A DNA stretch of 64,000 bases from Streptomyces indicus. Its GTDB lineage: Bacteria; Actinomycetota; Actinomycetes; Streptomycetales; Streptomycetaceae. The DNA lies in the NCBI RefSeq assembly GCF_900100315.1, contig NZ_FNFF01000001.1:1302001-1366000 (forward strand), written 5' to 3'. Shown here in pieces: positions 45,275 through 55,345 of the stretch (positions are counted from its first letter, which is position 1; the number at the start of each line of letters is the position of its first letter). Below the pieces are notes generated by a model that was not told the origin of the DNA, made no database searches, and saw only the letters and a list, made by a program, of their open reading frames with translations. The position numbers and the translations under genes were made by a program.

Positions 45275-48200
45275 TCAGCGCGAGAACCGCAGCGTAACCA
45301 GTTCGAACGGCCGCAGCGACAGGGATACTTCGCCGTCCTCCACCGCGTACGACGGCGCCTCGGCGAGCGGGCGTTCCAGGAGGTCCGTGGCCGTCACCGA
45401 CGTGACGTCGGCCAGGCCCACCCGCAGCTTCGTGCGGGCGCGGGCGCCTGCCGCCTCGTAGACGCGGACCACCACGTCGCCCGAGCCGTCGTCCGCGAGC
45501 TTGACCGCGCTCACCGCCACGGCGTCCGAGGCGATGGTGAACAGCGGGTCCACCGTCTCCGAGGCCGCTCCCGTCACCCGGCGCTCCGGAAGGTTGATGC
45601 GGTAGCCCTCGCGGACCGCGTCCACCACCGTGGCGCCCGGCGCGAGCGCGTAGCGGAAGCGGTGGACGCCCTGGTCGGTCTCCGGGTCCGGGAAGCGCGG
45701 GGCGCGCAGGAGCGAGAGGCGGACCGTCGTGGTCGTGCCCGCGTCCGAGGTGCGGACGTCGCGCGTCACGTCGTGGCCGTACGTCGAGTCGTTGACCAGG
45801 GCGACACCGAAGCCCGGCTCCTCGACATGGACGAAGCGGTGGTTGCAGGCCTCGAACTTGGCCGCTTCCCAGGACGTGTTGGTGTGCGTGGGACGGTACA
45901 GGTGGCCGAACTGGGTCTCCGAGGCGTACCGGTCCGCGTGCACGTCCAGGGGGAACGCCGCCTTGAGAAACTTCTCCGTCTCGTGCCAGTCCACCTCGGT
46001 GTCGATGTCGAGCCGCTTCTCGCCGGCCGGCAGGGTCAGGACCTGGGTCACGCGGGAGGAGCCGAAGGAGCGGACGACCTCGACGGAGGCCGCCGCCGGG
46101 TCCGAGGCGAGCACGCGCACGGAGTCCGCGTCCGTCAGGTCCGTGACCACATTGCGGTAGAACTCGTCGACATCCCAGGCGTCCCACATGTTCGGGAAGT
46201 CCGGGTGGATCTGGAGCAGGTTGGCCGCCGCGCCGGGGGCGACGGTCTCGCGGTCCGCCGCGATGTCGTACGCGGAGACGACGAGTCCGCGGTCGTCGAT
46301 CTCCACGCGGAGCAGCCCGTTGTCGAGGACGAAGCCGCCCTCCGTGCGGGAGGTGAGCTCCACCGAGCCGGTGACCGCGGGGACGCCCGCGCCGCCGGCC
46401 GCCACGCCCGAGCGGGTGTGCGAGGCCGCGTTGAAGACCAGCTCGCCCTCGCCGGAGCCGGCCAGGGCCCGCTGGGCCGCCTCGATGATCGACTCCAGCT
46501 CGCCGCGCAGCCGCGCGTACGTGGCCTCGGCCTCGCGGTGCACCCAGGCGATGGACGAGCCCGGCAGGATGTCGTGGAACTGGTGGAGCAGCACCGTCTT
46601 CCAGATGCGGTCCAAGTCCTCGTACGGGTAAGGGAATCCGGTACGGACGGCCGCCGTCGCCGCCCACAGCTCGGCCTCCCGGAGCAGGTGCTCCGAACGG
46701 CGGTTGCCCTGCTTGGTCTTGGCCTGGCTGGTGAGGGTGGCGCGGTGGAGTTCGAGGTAGAGCTCGCCCACCCAGACGGGCGGTTCGGGGTACTCCGCCT
46801 CGGCCTTCGCGAAGAAGTCGGCCGGCTTCTCCCAGACGACCTGCGCCGAGCCCTCCAGGTCCTTCATACGGCGGGCCTTCGCGATCATCTCGCGCGTGGT
46901 GCCGCCACCGCCGTCACCCCAGCCGGTGGGCGCGAGGGAGTGCTTCGCGACGCCCTTGTCCTTGAAGTTCCGTGCGGCGTGGGCGATTTCACGGCCCAGC
47001 ATGGAGCAGTTGTACGTGTCCACCGGCGGGAAGTGCGTGAAGATCCGCGTCCCGTCGATGCCCTCCCAGGTGAAGGTGTGGTGCGGGAACTTGTTGATCT
47101 GCGACCAGGAGATCTTCTGCGTGAGCAGCCACTTGGAGCCGGCCGCCTTGATGATCTGCGGCAGGCCGCCCGCGAAGCCGAAGGTATCGGGCAGCCAGGC
47201 CTCTTCGTTCTCGATGCCGAACTCGTCGAGGAAGAACCGCTTGCCGTGCACGAACTGCCGGGCCATGGCCTCCGAGCCCGGCATGTTGGTGTCGGACTCC
47301 ACCCACATACCGCCCGCCGGCACGAACCGGCCCTCGGCCACGGCCTTCTTGACCTTGGCGTAGACCTCGGGGCGGTGCTCCTTGATCCAGGCGTACTGCT
47401 GGGCCTGGGACATGCCGTAGACGAACTCCTCCTCGGTTTCGAGGAGGTTGGTCATGTTGGAGGTCGTGCGGGCGACCTTGCGCACCGTCTCGCGCAGCGG
47501 CCACAGCCAGGCGGAGTCGATGTGCGCGTGGCCGACGGCGCTGATGCGGTGCGCGGAGGCGTCGGCGGGCGCGGACAGGACAGCGGTCAGCTCCGCACGG
47601 GCCGCGGCGGCCGTGCCGTTGACGTCCTGGAGGTCCACCGCGTCCAGGCAGCGGCTGACCGCGCGCAGGATCTCCCAGCGGCGGCCGCCCTCGACGGGCA
47701 GCTCCAGCATGAGCTCGCCGATGACCTCCAGGTCCTGGATCAGCTCCCAGACCTCGTGGTCGAACACGGCCAGGTCCATGCGCTCCAGGCGGTACTGGGG
47801 CTCGTCGCCGGCGGTGTCCTTGTCGCCGAGCCAGGTCGGACGGAAGGGGTTGTCGCCGAGCAGTACGGGGTTGGAGGCCGCCTCCAGGTGCCACTCCACG
47901 CGCTCGCCGCCCGCGACCGGGCTGCCGACCCGCACCCACTGGTTGCGCGGGTTGACCGCCTTGATGGGCTCGCCGGCCGGGGTGTAGACGAGCGCCTCGC
48001 ACTGGAAGCCGGGCATCCGCTCGTCGAAGCCCAGGTCGAGCACGGCCTCGACGGTCCGGCCCGCCCACTCGGCCGGCACCTCACCGGTCACCTTGAACCA
48101 GGTGGTGGCCCAGGGAGCCCCCCATGCGTCGCCGACCTTCACCGGCTCGTGCACGGCGGCGAGACCCTCCTCGACCGGCACCGGCTCGCCGGGCGCGGTC

Positions 48201-48307
48201 CAGGCCTCGACCGTGAGCGGCACGGACGCGGGGTAGACGGCGGGACGGATGCGCTCGTCGAGCACACGCTTGAGGCGGGCCTCTACGAGGGCGCGGTCGT
48301 CATGCAT
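45275..48307 (-). CDS. GH38 alpha-mannosidase (cytoplasmic, bacterial type)
   Basis: The 1010-residue retaining glycosidase removes alpha-mannose residues. Zn ligands lie in GHAHIDSAWLWP (HxD at 262-264). The nucleophile Asp374 is in WLPDTFGFAG, and HDILPGSSIAWVHREAEATY matches the third conserved block. There is no signal peptide, so it acts on imported oligosaccharide. It is the last gene of the ABC/GH5/GH85 minus-strand operon, 69 bp after the endoglycosidase gene. With the second GH38 enzyme it can trim high-mannose arms of different linkage; which linkage each takes is unknown. Confidence 0.95.
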   Translation of the reverse strand: MHDDRALVEARLKRVLDERIRPAVYPASVPLTVEAWTAPGEPVPVEEGLAAVHEPVKVGDAWGAPWATTWFKVTGEVPAEWAGRTVEAVLDLGFDERMPGFQCEALVYTPAGEPIKAVNPRNQWVRVGSPVAGGERVEWHLEAASNPVLLGDNPFRPTWLGDKDTAGDEPQYRLERMDLAVFDHEVWELIQDLEVIGELMLELPVEGGRRWEILRAVSRCLDAVDLQDVNGTAAAARAELTAVLSAPADASAHRISAVGHAHIDSAWLWPLRETVRKVARTTSNMTNLLETEEEFVYGMSQAQQYAWIKEHRPEVYAKVKKAVAEGRFVPAGGMWVESDTNMPGSEAMARQFVHGKRFFLDEFGIENEEAWLPDTFGFAGGLPQIIKAAGSKWLLTQKISWSQINKFPHHTFTWEGIDGTRIFTHFPPVDTYNCSMLGREIAHAARNFKDKGVAKHSLAPTGWGDGGGGTTREMIAKARRMKDLEGSAQVVWEKPADFFAKAEAEYPEPPVWVGELYLELHRATLTSQAKTKQGNRRSEHLLREAELWAATAAVRTGFPYPYEDLDRIWKTVLLHQFHDILPGSSIAWVHREAEATYARLRGELESIIEAAQRALAGSGEGELVFNAASHTRSGVAAGGAGVPAVTGSVELTSRTEGGFVLDNGLLRVEIDDRGLVVSAYDIAADRETVAPGAAANLLQIHPDFPNMWDAWDVDEFYRNVVTDLTDADSVRVLASDPAAASVEVVRSFGSSRVTQVLTLPAGEKRLDIDTEVDWHETEKFLKAAFPLDVHADRYASETQFGHLYRPTHTNTSWEAAKFEACNHRFVHVEEPGFGVALVNDSTYGHDVTRDVRTSDAGTTTTVRLSLLRAPRFPDPETDQGVHRFRYALAPGATVVDAVREGYRINLPERRVTGAASETVDPLFTIASDAVAVSAVKLADDGSGDVVVRVYEAAGARARTKLRVGLADVTSVTATDLLERPLAEAPSYAVEDGEVSLSLRPFELVTLRFSR

Positions 48308-48376
48308 GAGGGGACTCCAACTTCCTGTGGGAGCGGGTGGTTCAGGGTCGTGCGGGGTGCTGCTCAGGGTGCGGTG

Positions 48377-50434
48377 TTACCAGGGGTGGGTGGTGCTCGC
48401 GGCCGCCGAGGTGGTGTAGACCTCCCCGACCGACCGTACGTCGAAGCGGATCTCCTTCTCGCCGGGTGCGGCCGTGAGGCCCTTCACATACGCGGCGGTC
48501 GCGCAGGTGCCGGTGAGGAACCGCCGCGTGCCGTCCGCGAGGACGCGGTACAGCTCGTAGTGGCGGACGGGCCCGGGCGCGGCCTGCCAGGACAGGCGGA
48601 ACTGCCCGTCCCCCGAAGCCTTGTCGACCTTGAGGGCGGTGGGGGCCGCGACCGTCTCGGCGGCGTTCTGCACGAGCAGTCCGCCGAGCCGCCACTTCAC
48701 GGCTCCGGTGCCGGTGAGCCGTACCGCGAGGCCGTGGATCGTGCCGGTGCCGAGCGAGGAGAGCCGCACGTCCGCCGTGGACCAGCCGCTGCCCGCCGTG
48801 CCCGCGGACAGGAAGGAGTACGTGAGAGGGGCGCCCGGCTCGGAAGGCTCGCGCAGCGCCACGCCCAGCTCGACCCGCACCGAGCCGGACACGGCGCGCT
48901 GGGCGAGGCGGACGACGGTGTCGGGGCTCAACGGGAGCCGGGTGCTGTGCAGTTCGAGGACCACGGGTGCGCTCAGGGTCCCGTCGACCAGGACCGAGGA
49001 GCCGCCGCGCCAGGCGTCGGCGAAGTCCAGGGTCACGGAGGGCCGGGTGCCCGTGGTGCGCACGACCCAGCGGCGGCCCGGCAGCACGTCCTGGAGGCCG
49101 AGCTGGTTCCAGGCGGCGTCCGAGCGGGCGGCCCCGTCCTCGTACCACTTGAGGCCGTGCCCGGTGTTGAAGGTGCAGCCGAACGGGAGCGAGGTGACGG
49201 TGGACTTGTCGGCCACGGCGGTGGCGGGGGCGCGCCAGGTGCCGCTCGACGGGCGCGAGGGGTCGAGCGAGGTGCCGGTCCAGAACTGGTCGTCGGCCGC
49301 GTGGAACTGCTCGGGGGTGCGGCCCTCCGGCAGGTGGTTGCGGGTCCACTCGGGCCGGTAGAAGCCGAGCGAGGTGACGTGCGGGCCGCCGGAGGGGAAG
49401 AGCGCCTCCCAGTTCACCGCCTTGTTCCAGCCGTTCGCCTCCACGTCCACGCCGGCCCACAGCTCGTAGCGGTCGCGGTCGAGGCTCTGGGCGAGGGCGC
49501 CGGACGAACTCAGGTCCGCGGTCGTCCAGTTGAAGTTGAGGAACATGGTGTCGGAGGCCAGGAAGAAGTCCTGGTTCTGGCTGTTGAGGGCGTCCTGCCA
49601 GACGATCGACCCGTTCTTGATCATCGAGTCGTACCAGGTGATCTTGAGGCCGTGCGGCTCACCGAGCCGCTTCAGCTCCTTGAGGAAGGCGAGCATCTGC
49701 GAGGCGAGGGCCGCATCCCCGCCGCCCGTCTCGGTGTTCACGAACCAGCCGTCGAAGCCGTACGAGGTGGCGACCTGCACCAGCTTCTCGGCGATCGGGA
49801 AGCGGCCCAGCGCGTCCTTCTGCACCAGGTCGCGGGTCCACTGGAGCTGGCCGCCGTACGCGGCGGGCGGCAGGAAGATGTTGCCGATGACCGGGACGCC
49901 GTTGCGGTGGGCGGCGTCCACGACCGGGGCGTTGGGCGCGAGGATGATGCCCTCGCCCGACGAGCCGCCCCAGAAGACCAGCTCGTCGATGTACGACCAG
50001 TGCGTGAGCGCGTAGTAGTCGGCGGTGGCGTGGCCCTGCGAGGGGTTGCCGGCCGTCGGGTGGAAGGAGACAAGGGAGGAGATGCGGCCCTGGCCCGCGC
50101 GGGCCGTGGTGTTCACGGGGACCGGCGTGAAGCGCTCGGCGAGCGGCACGGTGGAGCGGTTGAACGCGAGGTCCGGGTCCGACTCGGGCGTCCAGGCCTT
50201 GAGCGAGCGCCAGACCGCGCCCGGGTCGGGGGTGCCGGTGGGCAGCGTGTCGGGGAACCAGTAGGAGGCGTACGGCTGGAGGTTCTCCGCGGCCTTCTTG
50301 CGGCCGGCCCCCGCACCGGCCGCTCTCGCGGAGGCGGTCGCGGCGTGGGCGGGCCCGGAGGCGGCGAGCAGCCCGGCCGCCGCGGCGGCCGAACTCAGGA
50401 CGACGGTACGACGGGTGGGGCGAGACTGCGTCAT
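48377..50434 (-). CDS. Tat-exported GH85 endo-beta-N-acetylglucosaminidase
   Basis: The 685-residue enzyme has a twin-arginine signal (TRRTVVLSS, about 7-15). The GH85 barrel starts QPYASYWFPDTLPTGTPDP and contains GHATADYYALTHWSYIDELV and the catalytic pair Asn233/Glu235 in GFDGWFVNTETGGGD, as in Endo-A-type enzymes. It cleaves the GlcNAc-GlcNAc core of N-glycans, releasing the oligosaccharide with one GlcNAc. The C-terminal half has beta-sandwich modules (about 460-600) and a fibronectin-type III-like end. It is the only exported glycosidase of the operon, so it starts the pathway. Confidence 0.93.
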   Translation of the reverse strand: MTQSRPTRRTVVLSSAAAAAGLLAASGPAHAATASARAAGAGAGRKKAAENLQPYASYWFPDTLPTGTPDPGAVWRSLKAWTPESDPDLAFNRSTVPLAERFTPVPVNTTARAGQGRISSLVSFHPTAGNPSQGHATADYYALTHWSYIDELVFWGGSSGEGIILAPNAPVVDAAHRNGVPVIGNIFLPPAAYGGQLQWTRDLVQKDALGRFPIAEKLVQVATSYGFDGWFVNTETGGGDAALASQMLAFLKELKRLGEPHGLKITWYDSMIKNGSIVWQDALNSQNQDFFLASDTMFLNFNWTTADLSSSGALAQSLDRDRYELWAGVDVEANGWNKAVNWEALFPSGGPHVTSLGFYRPEWTRNHLPEGRTPEQFHAADDQFWTGTSLDPSRPSSGTWRAPATAVADKSTVTSLPFGCTFNTGHGLKWYEDGAARSDAAWNQLGLQDVLPGRRWVVRTTGTRPSVTLDFADAWRGGSSVLVDGTLSAPVVLELHSTRLPLSPDTVVRLAQRAVSGSVRVELGVALREPSEPGAPLTYSFLSAGTAGSGWSTADVRLSSLGTGTIHGLAVRLTGTGAVKWRLGGLLVQNAAETVAAPTALKVDKASGDGQFRLSWQAAPGPVRHYELYRVLADGTRRFLTGTCATAAYVKGLTAAPGEKEIRFDVRSVGEVYTTSAAASTTHPW

Positions 50435-50456
50435 TGCAGGGTGCTCCTTGGAGGGG

Positions 50457-51716
50457 TCAGTCGACCTCTGACGGGGTGGCCGTCGCGGTGATCCCGCGCG
50501 CGGCCAGGTGCTCCTTGTCGTGCTCGTGCTCGGCCAGCACCACGGCGGGGCGCACGCCCTGCGCCGTCAGACGGTGCCAGGCCTCGAAGAAGGCGCCGCC
50601 GGGACCGCAGAGTTCGCGCTGCGGCGAGGCGACGGTGTCCCCGGTGTCGAGGACCAGGGCGGTGGTACGGGGAGCGGGCGCGTACTCGCGGTCGCGCCAC
50701 TCCTCGACAATCCGGGCGATGGCCTGCCCGGCCGGCTTGACCTCGCGCTCGTTGGTCAACAGGCCGAGGCTGTACTCGAGTTCGGGGAAGTCGGCGAGCT
50801 CGCGCGCGACGTCGTGCGAGCACCACCAGGTCACGCCCCACACGTCCGCGCAGTCCAGCGCGTTGGCGATGGTGCGCTCGGTGAAGTGGGCGGCGTGCTC
50901 GGCCGGAATGTGCGGTGCGGGGGCGCCGACCTCCTGGAGCCAGACGGGACGCGCGGGGTCCGTGTGCCAGGCGCGGGCCAGCTCGATCATGTACGCGGCA
51001 TGGTGCTCGGTGGCCACGCCCGTACGGCCGTGGCGCTGGGCCGTGCCGTTGAACACCCAGGAGTGCACAGCGGTGGCGGCGCCGATCCGGGCGGCCTGCG
51101 CGGGCGTGAAGGGGTGCGCGTCCTGGTACCAGGCGGCGTCGTACTCGGCGTGCAGATGGAACTTCCCGGGCGCGCCCGCCTCGCACGCGGCGATCATCCG
51201 CTCCAGCCAACTCGCCGCCTGCTCATGGGAGATGCGGTCCGGGTCGGGGTGCGGATCGTGCGAGAACTGGTTGATCTCGTTGCCGACCGTCATGCCGAGG
51301 AAGTTGGGCCGGTCGGCGAGCGCGGCCGCGAGGGTGCGCAGGTACTCCTCCTGGCCGGAGACCACCTCGGGGTCGGCGAAGATGTTCCGCCGGTGCCAGG
51401 TCTGGGTCCAGGCCGGCAGGAAGTCGAAGCTGGACAGATGGCCCTGGAGCCCGTCCACGTTGACGTCGAGCCCGCGCTCGGCGGCCGCGTCCGCGAGCGC
51501 GACCAGCTGCTCGACGGCGCGCGGGCGGATCAGGGTGCGGTTGGGCTGGAACAGCGGCCACAGCGGGAAGACCCGTATGTGGTCCAGGCCCAGGCCCGCG
51601 ATGGAGTCCAGATCGGCTCGTACGGCGTCGAGGTCGAAGTCGAGCCAGTGGTGGAACCACCCTTGCGTGGGCGTGTAGTTGGCGCCGAAGCGCGGCGAGC
51701 GGGGGCTTTCAGGCAT
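50457..51716 (-). CDS. GH5-type beta-mannosidase-like glycosidase (N-glycan core candidate)
   Basis: The 419-residue TIM-barrel enzyme has the clan-A pair: acid/base Glu147 (MTVGNEINQF) and nucleophile Glu262 (VWLQEVGAP). There is no signal peptide, so it is cytoplasmic. Its setting resembles Bifidobacterium longum loci where a GH5 subfamily 18 enzyme cleaves the Man-beta-1,4-GlcNAc core disaccharide; membership of that subfamily is my inference from context and general pattern. ATG at 51716 follows GAGGACC; a longer in-frame reading adds an Ala/Arg-rich leader without a ribosome site. Confidence 0.78.
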   Translation of the reverse strand: MPESPRSPRFGANYTPTQGWFHHWLDFDLDAVRADLDSIAGLGLDHIRVFPLWPLFQPNRTLIRPRAVEQLVALADAAAERGLDVNVDGLQGHLSSFDFLPAWTQTWHRRNIFADPEVVSGQEEYLRTLAAALADRPNFLGMTVGNEINQFSHDPHPDPDRISHEQAASWLERMIAACEAGAPGKFHLHAEYDAAWYQDAHPFTPAQAARIGAATAVHSWVFNGTAQRHGRTGVATEHHAAYMIELARAWHTDPARPVWLQEVGAPAPHIPAEHAAHFTERTIANALDCADVWGVTWWCSHDVARELADFPELEYSLGLLTNEREVKPAGQAIARIVEEWRDREYAPAPRTTALVLDTGDTVASPQRELCGPGGAFFEAWHRLTAQGVRPAVVLAEHEHDKEHLAARGITATATPSEVD

Positions 51717-51792
51717 GCGGAAGGTCCTCAGGAGGTGCGTGGGGGCGGCGCGCGCGGTGCGAGGCCGCGCGCGCCCGGCGGCGGAGGTGGTG

Positions 51793-52731
51793 TCAGCCCT
51801 TGACGGCGCCTTCACCGACCCCGCGGAAGAAGAAGCGCTGGAGGCAGGCGAACAGGACGATCAGCGGCGCGACGGCGATGACCGTGCCGGCCGCGACCAG
51901 GCGCTGGTTGTTCGCGAAGGTGCCGTGCAGGTAGTTCAGGCCGATGGTGAGCGTGAAGTTGGACTGGTCGCTCAGCACGATCAGCGGCCACAGGAAGTCG
52001 TCCCAGGCGCCCATGAAGGCGAAGATCGCGACCACGGCGAGGGTGCCCTTGACGGCGGGCAGCGCGATTTTCGTGAACCGCTGCCAGGCGTTGGCCCCGT
52101 CGCAGAAGGCGGCCTCCTCGATCTCGTACGGGATGTTGGAGAAGGCGTTGCGCATCAGGAGCACGTTCAGGGCGCCGATGCAGCCGGGCAGCACCACGGC
52201 GGTGAGCGTGTTGTTGAGGCCGAGCTCCCGCATCGTCATGAACTGGGCGATGATGATCGACTCGACGGGCACCAGCATCGCCATCACGAAGGCCACGGTG
52301 GCGAGTTTGCGGCCGCGGAACCGCAGGCGGGCCAGGGCGTAGCCGGCGAGCGCGGCGCCCACCACGTTGGTGACGACGTTGGCGAGGGCGACCTTCAGGG
52401 AGTTGAGCGCGAAGTCCCAGACCGGGATGAGGTCGGCGACCTTGCCGTAGTTGTCGAGGGTGGGTTCGGAGGGCAGCAGCTTGGGCGGGTAGCTGTAGAT
52501 GTCCTCGCCCGGTCCCTTGAGGGAGGTGGACAGCTGCCACAGGAAGGGGCCCACCATGATGGCGAACACCGCGAGCAGCAGCAGGTAGCGCAGGACCAGC
52601 TGCCAGGCCGGCGGGCGCCGTCCGCCTTCGGCGAGGAACTTGTCCCGTACGGACTTGCGGGGCCGCCGCGGGCGCCGCTCCTTGGCGGGCCGCGTGGTCT
52701 CGGGCCGGCCCTCGAGGGTCTGCGCGCTCAT
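51793..52731 (-). CDS. ABC oligosaccharide importer permease (MalG type) of the N-glycan operon
   Basis: The 312-residue membrane protein has six helices and the EAA loop EEAAFCDGANAWQRFTKIALP. A 48-residue basic cytoplasmic tail precedes the first helix. It overlaps the MalF-type permease gene by four bases and is followed 76 bp later by the GH5 gene. No ATPase is encoded nearby; a shared ATPase such as MsiK is expected. Confidence 0.93.
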   Translation of the reverse strand: MSAQTLEGRPETTRPAKERRPRRPRKSVRDKFLAEGGRRPPAWQLVLRYLLLLAVFAIMVGPFLWQLSTSLKGPGEDIYSYPPKLLPSEPTLDNYGKVADLIPVWDFALNSLKVALANVVTNVVGAALAGYALARLRFRGRKLATVAFVMAMLVPVESIIIAQFMTMRELGLNNTLTAVVLPGCIGALNVLLMRNAFSNIPYEIEEAAFCDGANAWQRFTKIALPAVKGTLAVVAIFAFMGAWDDFLWPLIVLSDQSNFTLTIGLNYLHGTFANNQRLVAAGTVIAVAPLIVLFACLQRFFFRGVGEGAVKG

Positions 52732-53735
52732 GCGTCGCCCTCCTTCTTGTCGGCCTTGAGCACGAGCAGCATCAGGCCGAGGGTGATCACGAACACGACG
52801 ACGGAGATCGCGGAGGCGTAGCCGACCCGGCCGGACAGGCCCGTGCCCACCTGCTTGATCAGCATGACGAGGGTGGTGTCCTCGCCGCCGGGGCCGCCGT
52901 TGGGCCCGGCCATCAGATAGACCTCGGAGAAGACCTTGAAGGCGTTGACCGAGGAGAGCGCGGCCACGAGCACCATCGTGGAGCGCACGGCCGGCACGGT
53001 GACGGTGAAGAAGCGGCGGATCGCGCCGGCTCCGTCCACGGCGGCTGCCTCGTGCAGTTCCTTCGGCACGTTCCCGAGGGCCGCCATGTAAATGATCATG
53101 TAGTAGCCGAGGCCCTTCCAGACCGTTACCAGCATGGCGCTGATGAGCAGCAGCCACTGGTCGCTGAGGAAGGCCACGGGCCCGATCCCGATCGCGCCGA
53201 GCACGGCGTTGACCAGGCCGCGGTCGTCGAGCATCCACACCCAGATCAGGCCGACCACCACGACGGAGGCGACGACGGGGGTGTAGAAGGCGGAGCGGAA
53301 GAAGGAGATGCCCGGCAGATAGCGCTGCACCAGCATGGCCAGCAGCAGCGGCAGGATGACCAGCGGCGGCACGACACCCACGATGTAGAGCAGGGAGTTG
53401 CGCAGCGCGATCCAGAACATGTCGTCCTGGAACATCTCCTGGTAGTTGGCCCCGCCGACCCACTTGCCGGCGATCAGGGTCCGCTGGTCGGTGAACGAGC
53501 TCGACACCGTGGAGAAGAACGGGAAGAGCACGAAGCTGCCGATGATGGCGAAGCCGGGCAGCAGGAACATCCAGGGCGTGCCGGGCAGATGCGTCCGCAC
53601 GCCCTTGCGCCGGGGGGAACCCGGGCGGCCCGGGCCGCCGCGCTGGGCGGCGGACCGGGCTGCGGGGCCGGTGGAGGGGGCGGCCGGACCGGAGTGCGTC
53701 ACCGGCTCACCCTTCCTCGTCGACGTGGTGCTCAT
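52728..53735 (-). CDS. ABC oligosaccharide importer permease (MalF type) of the N-glycan operon
   Basis: The 335-residue permease has a Gly/Pro/Arg-rich N-terminal tail (about 1-50), six helices and the EAA motif EAAAVDGAGAIRRFFTVTVP. ATG at 53735 is 29 bp after the binding-protein gene. It pairs with the downstream MalG-type permease to import the oligosaccharide released by the GH85 enzyme. Confidence 0.93.
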   Translation of the reverse strand: MSTTSTRKGEPVTHSGPAAPSTGPAARSAAQRGGPGRPGSPRRKGVRTHLPGTPWMFLLPGFAIIGSFVLFPFFSTVSSSFTDQRTLIAGKWVGGANYQEMFQDDMFWIALRNSLLYIVGVVPPLVILPLLLAMLVQRYLPGISFFRSAFYTPVVASVVVVGLIWVWMLDDRGLVNAVLGAIGIGPVAFLSDQWLLLISAMLVTVWKGLGYYMIIYMAALGNVPKELHEAAAVDGAGAIRRFFTVTVPAVRSTMVLVAALSSVNAFKVFSEVYLMAGPNGGPGGEDTTLVMLIKQVGTGLSGRVGYASAISVVVFVITLGLMLLVLKADKKEGDA

Positions 53736-53764
53736 GACTCGATCAGTCCTTACGCGTCCGGCGC

Positions 53765-55069
53765 TCAGCCGGCCTGCTGCAGGAGCTTGTCGCACTCGGC
53801 GACCGCGTCGTCCATGGCCTGCTTGGCCGACTTCTTGCCCTGCATGGCCTTGGCGACCTCGTTCTTGAGGACCGTCTTCATCTGCTCCGTGAAGACCACC
53901 GGCGTGTAGTTGACCGCGGTCTTCAGGGCCTGGGCGGCGGCCACGCGGACGCGGCCCTCGTCGGTGCCGTCGTCCTTGGTGTAGTAGTCGCCGTCGAGGC
54001 TGCCCTTGGTGGAGGGGAAGATCGCGACCTGACGGCCGAACTCCTCCTGGTTCGCCTTGTTCGTGACCCAGTGCGCGAACTCGATCGCGGCCGGCTTGAC
54101 CTTGGACTGGGCGTTCACCATCAGGCCCTGGACGTACATGTTGTCCTTGCCGGTGTTGTTCACCGCGGGCGTGATGCCGATGTTCTTGTAGAGGCTCGGG
54201 GCCTCTTCCTTGTACGTCTTCAGGTCGTGCGCGCCGCCGGGGTTCATGGCGATCTGCTGCTGCTGGAACTTGCGGCCCGAGGACTCGGCGACGGCGGTCA
54301 GGGCCTGCTCGTCGAGGGCGCCCTTGTCGAAGAGCTCCTTGTACTTCTCGACCAGCTCGACACCCTTGGCGTCGTTGAAGGTGAACTTGGTCTTGTCCGC
54401 GTTCATCAGCTCGACGCCGTAGCGCCCGAAGTCCTCGATCGCGGGGGCGTTGGACAGCATGGCGATCTTGCCCTTGCTGTTCTCGGCCATCTTCAGGGAG
54501 TCGGCGAAGAGCTGGTCGTAGGACGTCGGGGGCTTCTCGGGGTCGAGGCCCGCGTCCTTGAAGAGCTTCTTGTTGTAGAACATCGGGCCGGTGTTCAGGT
54601 ACCAGGGGAAGGCGTACGTGCCGGTCTTGCCCGGCATCTCGTGGCCCTTCCAGGCGCCTTCGAGGTACTCGTCCTTGAACTTGGCGGCGGCCTTGTCCTC
54701 GTCGAGGTTGAGCGCGAGGCCAGCCTTGGCGAGCGGGGTGGCGAGGTCCGGGGCCACGTTCACGACGTCGGGCAGGGTGCCTGCGGTGGCGTCCGCGCTG
54801 AGCTTGTCGGCGTAGCCCTCGGCGGGCTGGTCGATCCACTCGACCTGGACGTCCGGGTACTTCTTCTCGAAGCCGTCGATGACGCCCTCGAAGTAGTCCT
54901 TGAAGTTGGTCTTCAGATTCCACGTCTGGAACCTGACCGTGCCCTCGATCTTCCCGGTGGAGTCGGTGTTCCCGTCGCCGCCCGAACCGGTCCCTCCGCA
55001 CGCCGTCATGACGAGGGCTGAGGTGACCGCGAAGGCGGTGGCAGTGGCGACGCGACGGGATATCCGCAT
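53765..55069 (-). CDS. ABC solute-binding lipoprotein of the N-glycan operon
   Basis: The 434-residue family 1 binding protein has a lipobox VMTACGG with Cys24 and lobes starting GTVRFQTWNLKTNFKDYFEG. It is the first gene of the six-gene operon. Its promoter has -35 TTGACA (55240-55245, minus strand) with a LacI-type operator lying between -35 and the expected -10, so the LacI protein encoded at 60001 likely represses it. Cargo is expected to be high-mannose Man(n)GlcNAc, by context. Confidence 0.92.
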   Translation of the reverse strand: MRISRRVATATAFAVTSALVMTACGGTGSGGDGNTDSTGKIEGTVRFQTWNLKTNFKDYFEGVIDGFEKKYPDVQVEWIDQPAEGYADKLSADATAGTLPDVVNVAPDLATPLAKAGLALNLDEDKAAAKFKDEYLEGAWKGHEMPGKTGTYAFPWYLNTGPMFYNKKLFKDAGLDPEKPPTSYDQLFADSLKMAENSKGKIAMLSNAPAIEDFGRYGVELMNADKTKFTFNDAKGVELVEKYKELFDKGALDEQALTAVAESSGRKFQQQQIAMNPGGAHDLKTYKEEAPSLYKNIGITPAVNNTGKDNMYVQGLMVNAQSKVKPAAIEFAHWVTNKANQEEFGRQVAIFPSTKGSLDGDYYTKDDGTDEGRVRVAAAQALKTAVNYTPVVFTEQMKTVLKNEVAKAMQGKKSAKQAMDDAVAECDKLLQQAG

Positions 55070-55221
55070 GGCCGGGGCTCCTTTGCTCGGACCGAATACG
55101 ACAACCGAATTTCTTGCGCCGAATACTCACTTCCGAACCCGGGGACAGTCAACAGATTCCTTATCCCCAAAGGGCCCGACTTCTCGGGACGTTGGTCCAC
55201 CCTGGCGCGGCGCCGACGGTA

Positions 55222-55245
55222 CTAATGCGGTTTAGCTCATGTCAA
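55222..55245 (-). promoter_or_regulatory. LacI-type operator within the ABC operon promoter
   Basis: CTAATGCGGTTTAG (55222-55235) has CTAA/TTAG arms around a central CG, as in LacI-family operators. It lies just downstream of minus-strand -35 TTGACA (55240-55245), where a bound repressor would block polymerase. Confidence 0.7.
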
Positions 55246-55345
55246 TACCCTCGCGGCCTCCGATCCATGCTGACGACCTTTGGCCAGGTCAGAGGACCCG
55301 TATGGAGCTACGGACGACGGCTCGTCGGCTCGGTCGAGGCCACGC

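Noticed and set aside
45206..50491. 1761-residue open frame on the plus strand
   Set aside because: It lies antisense to the GH38 and GH85 genes, has arginine/glycine-rich low-complexity content and no domain; a GC-driven shadow.
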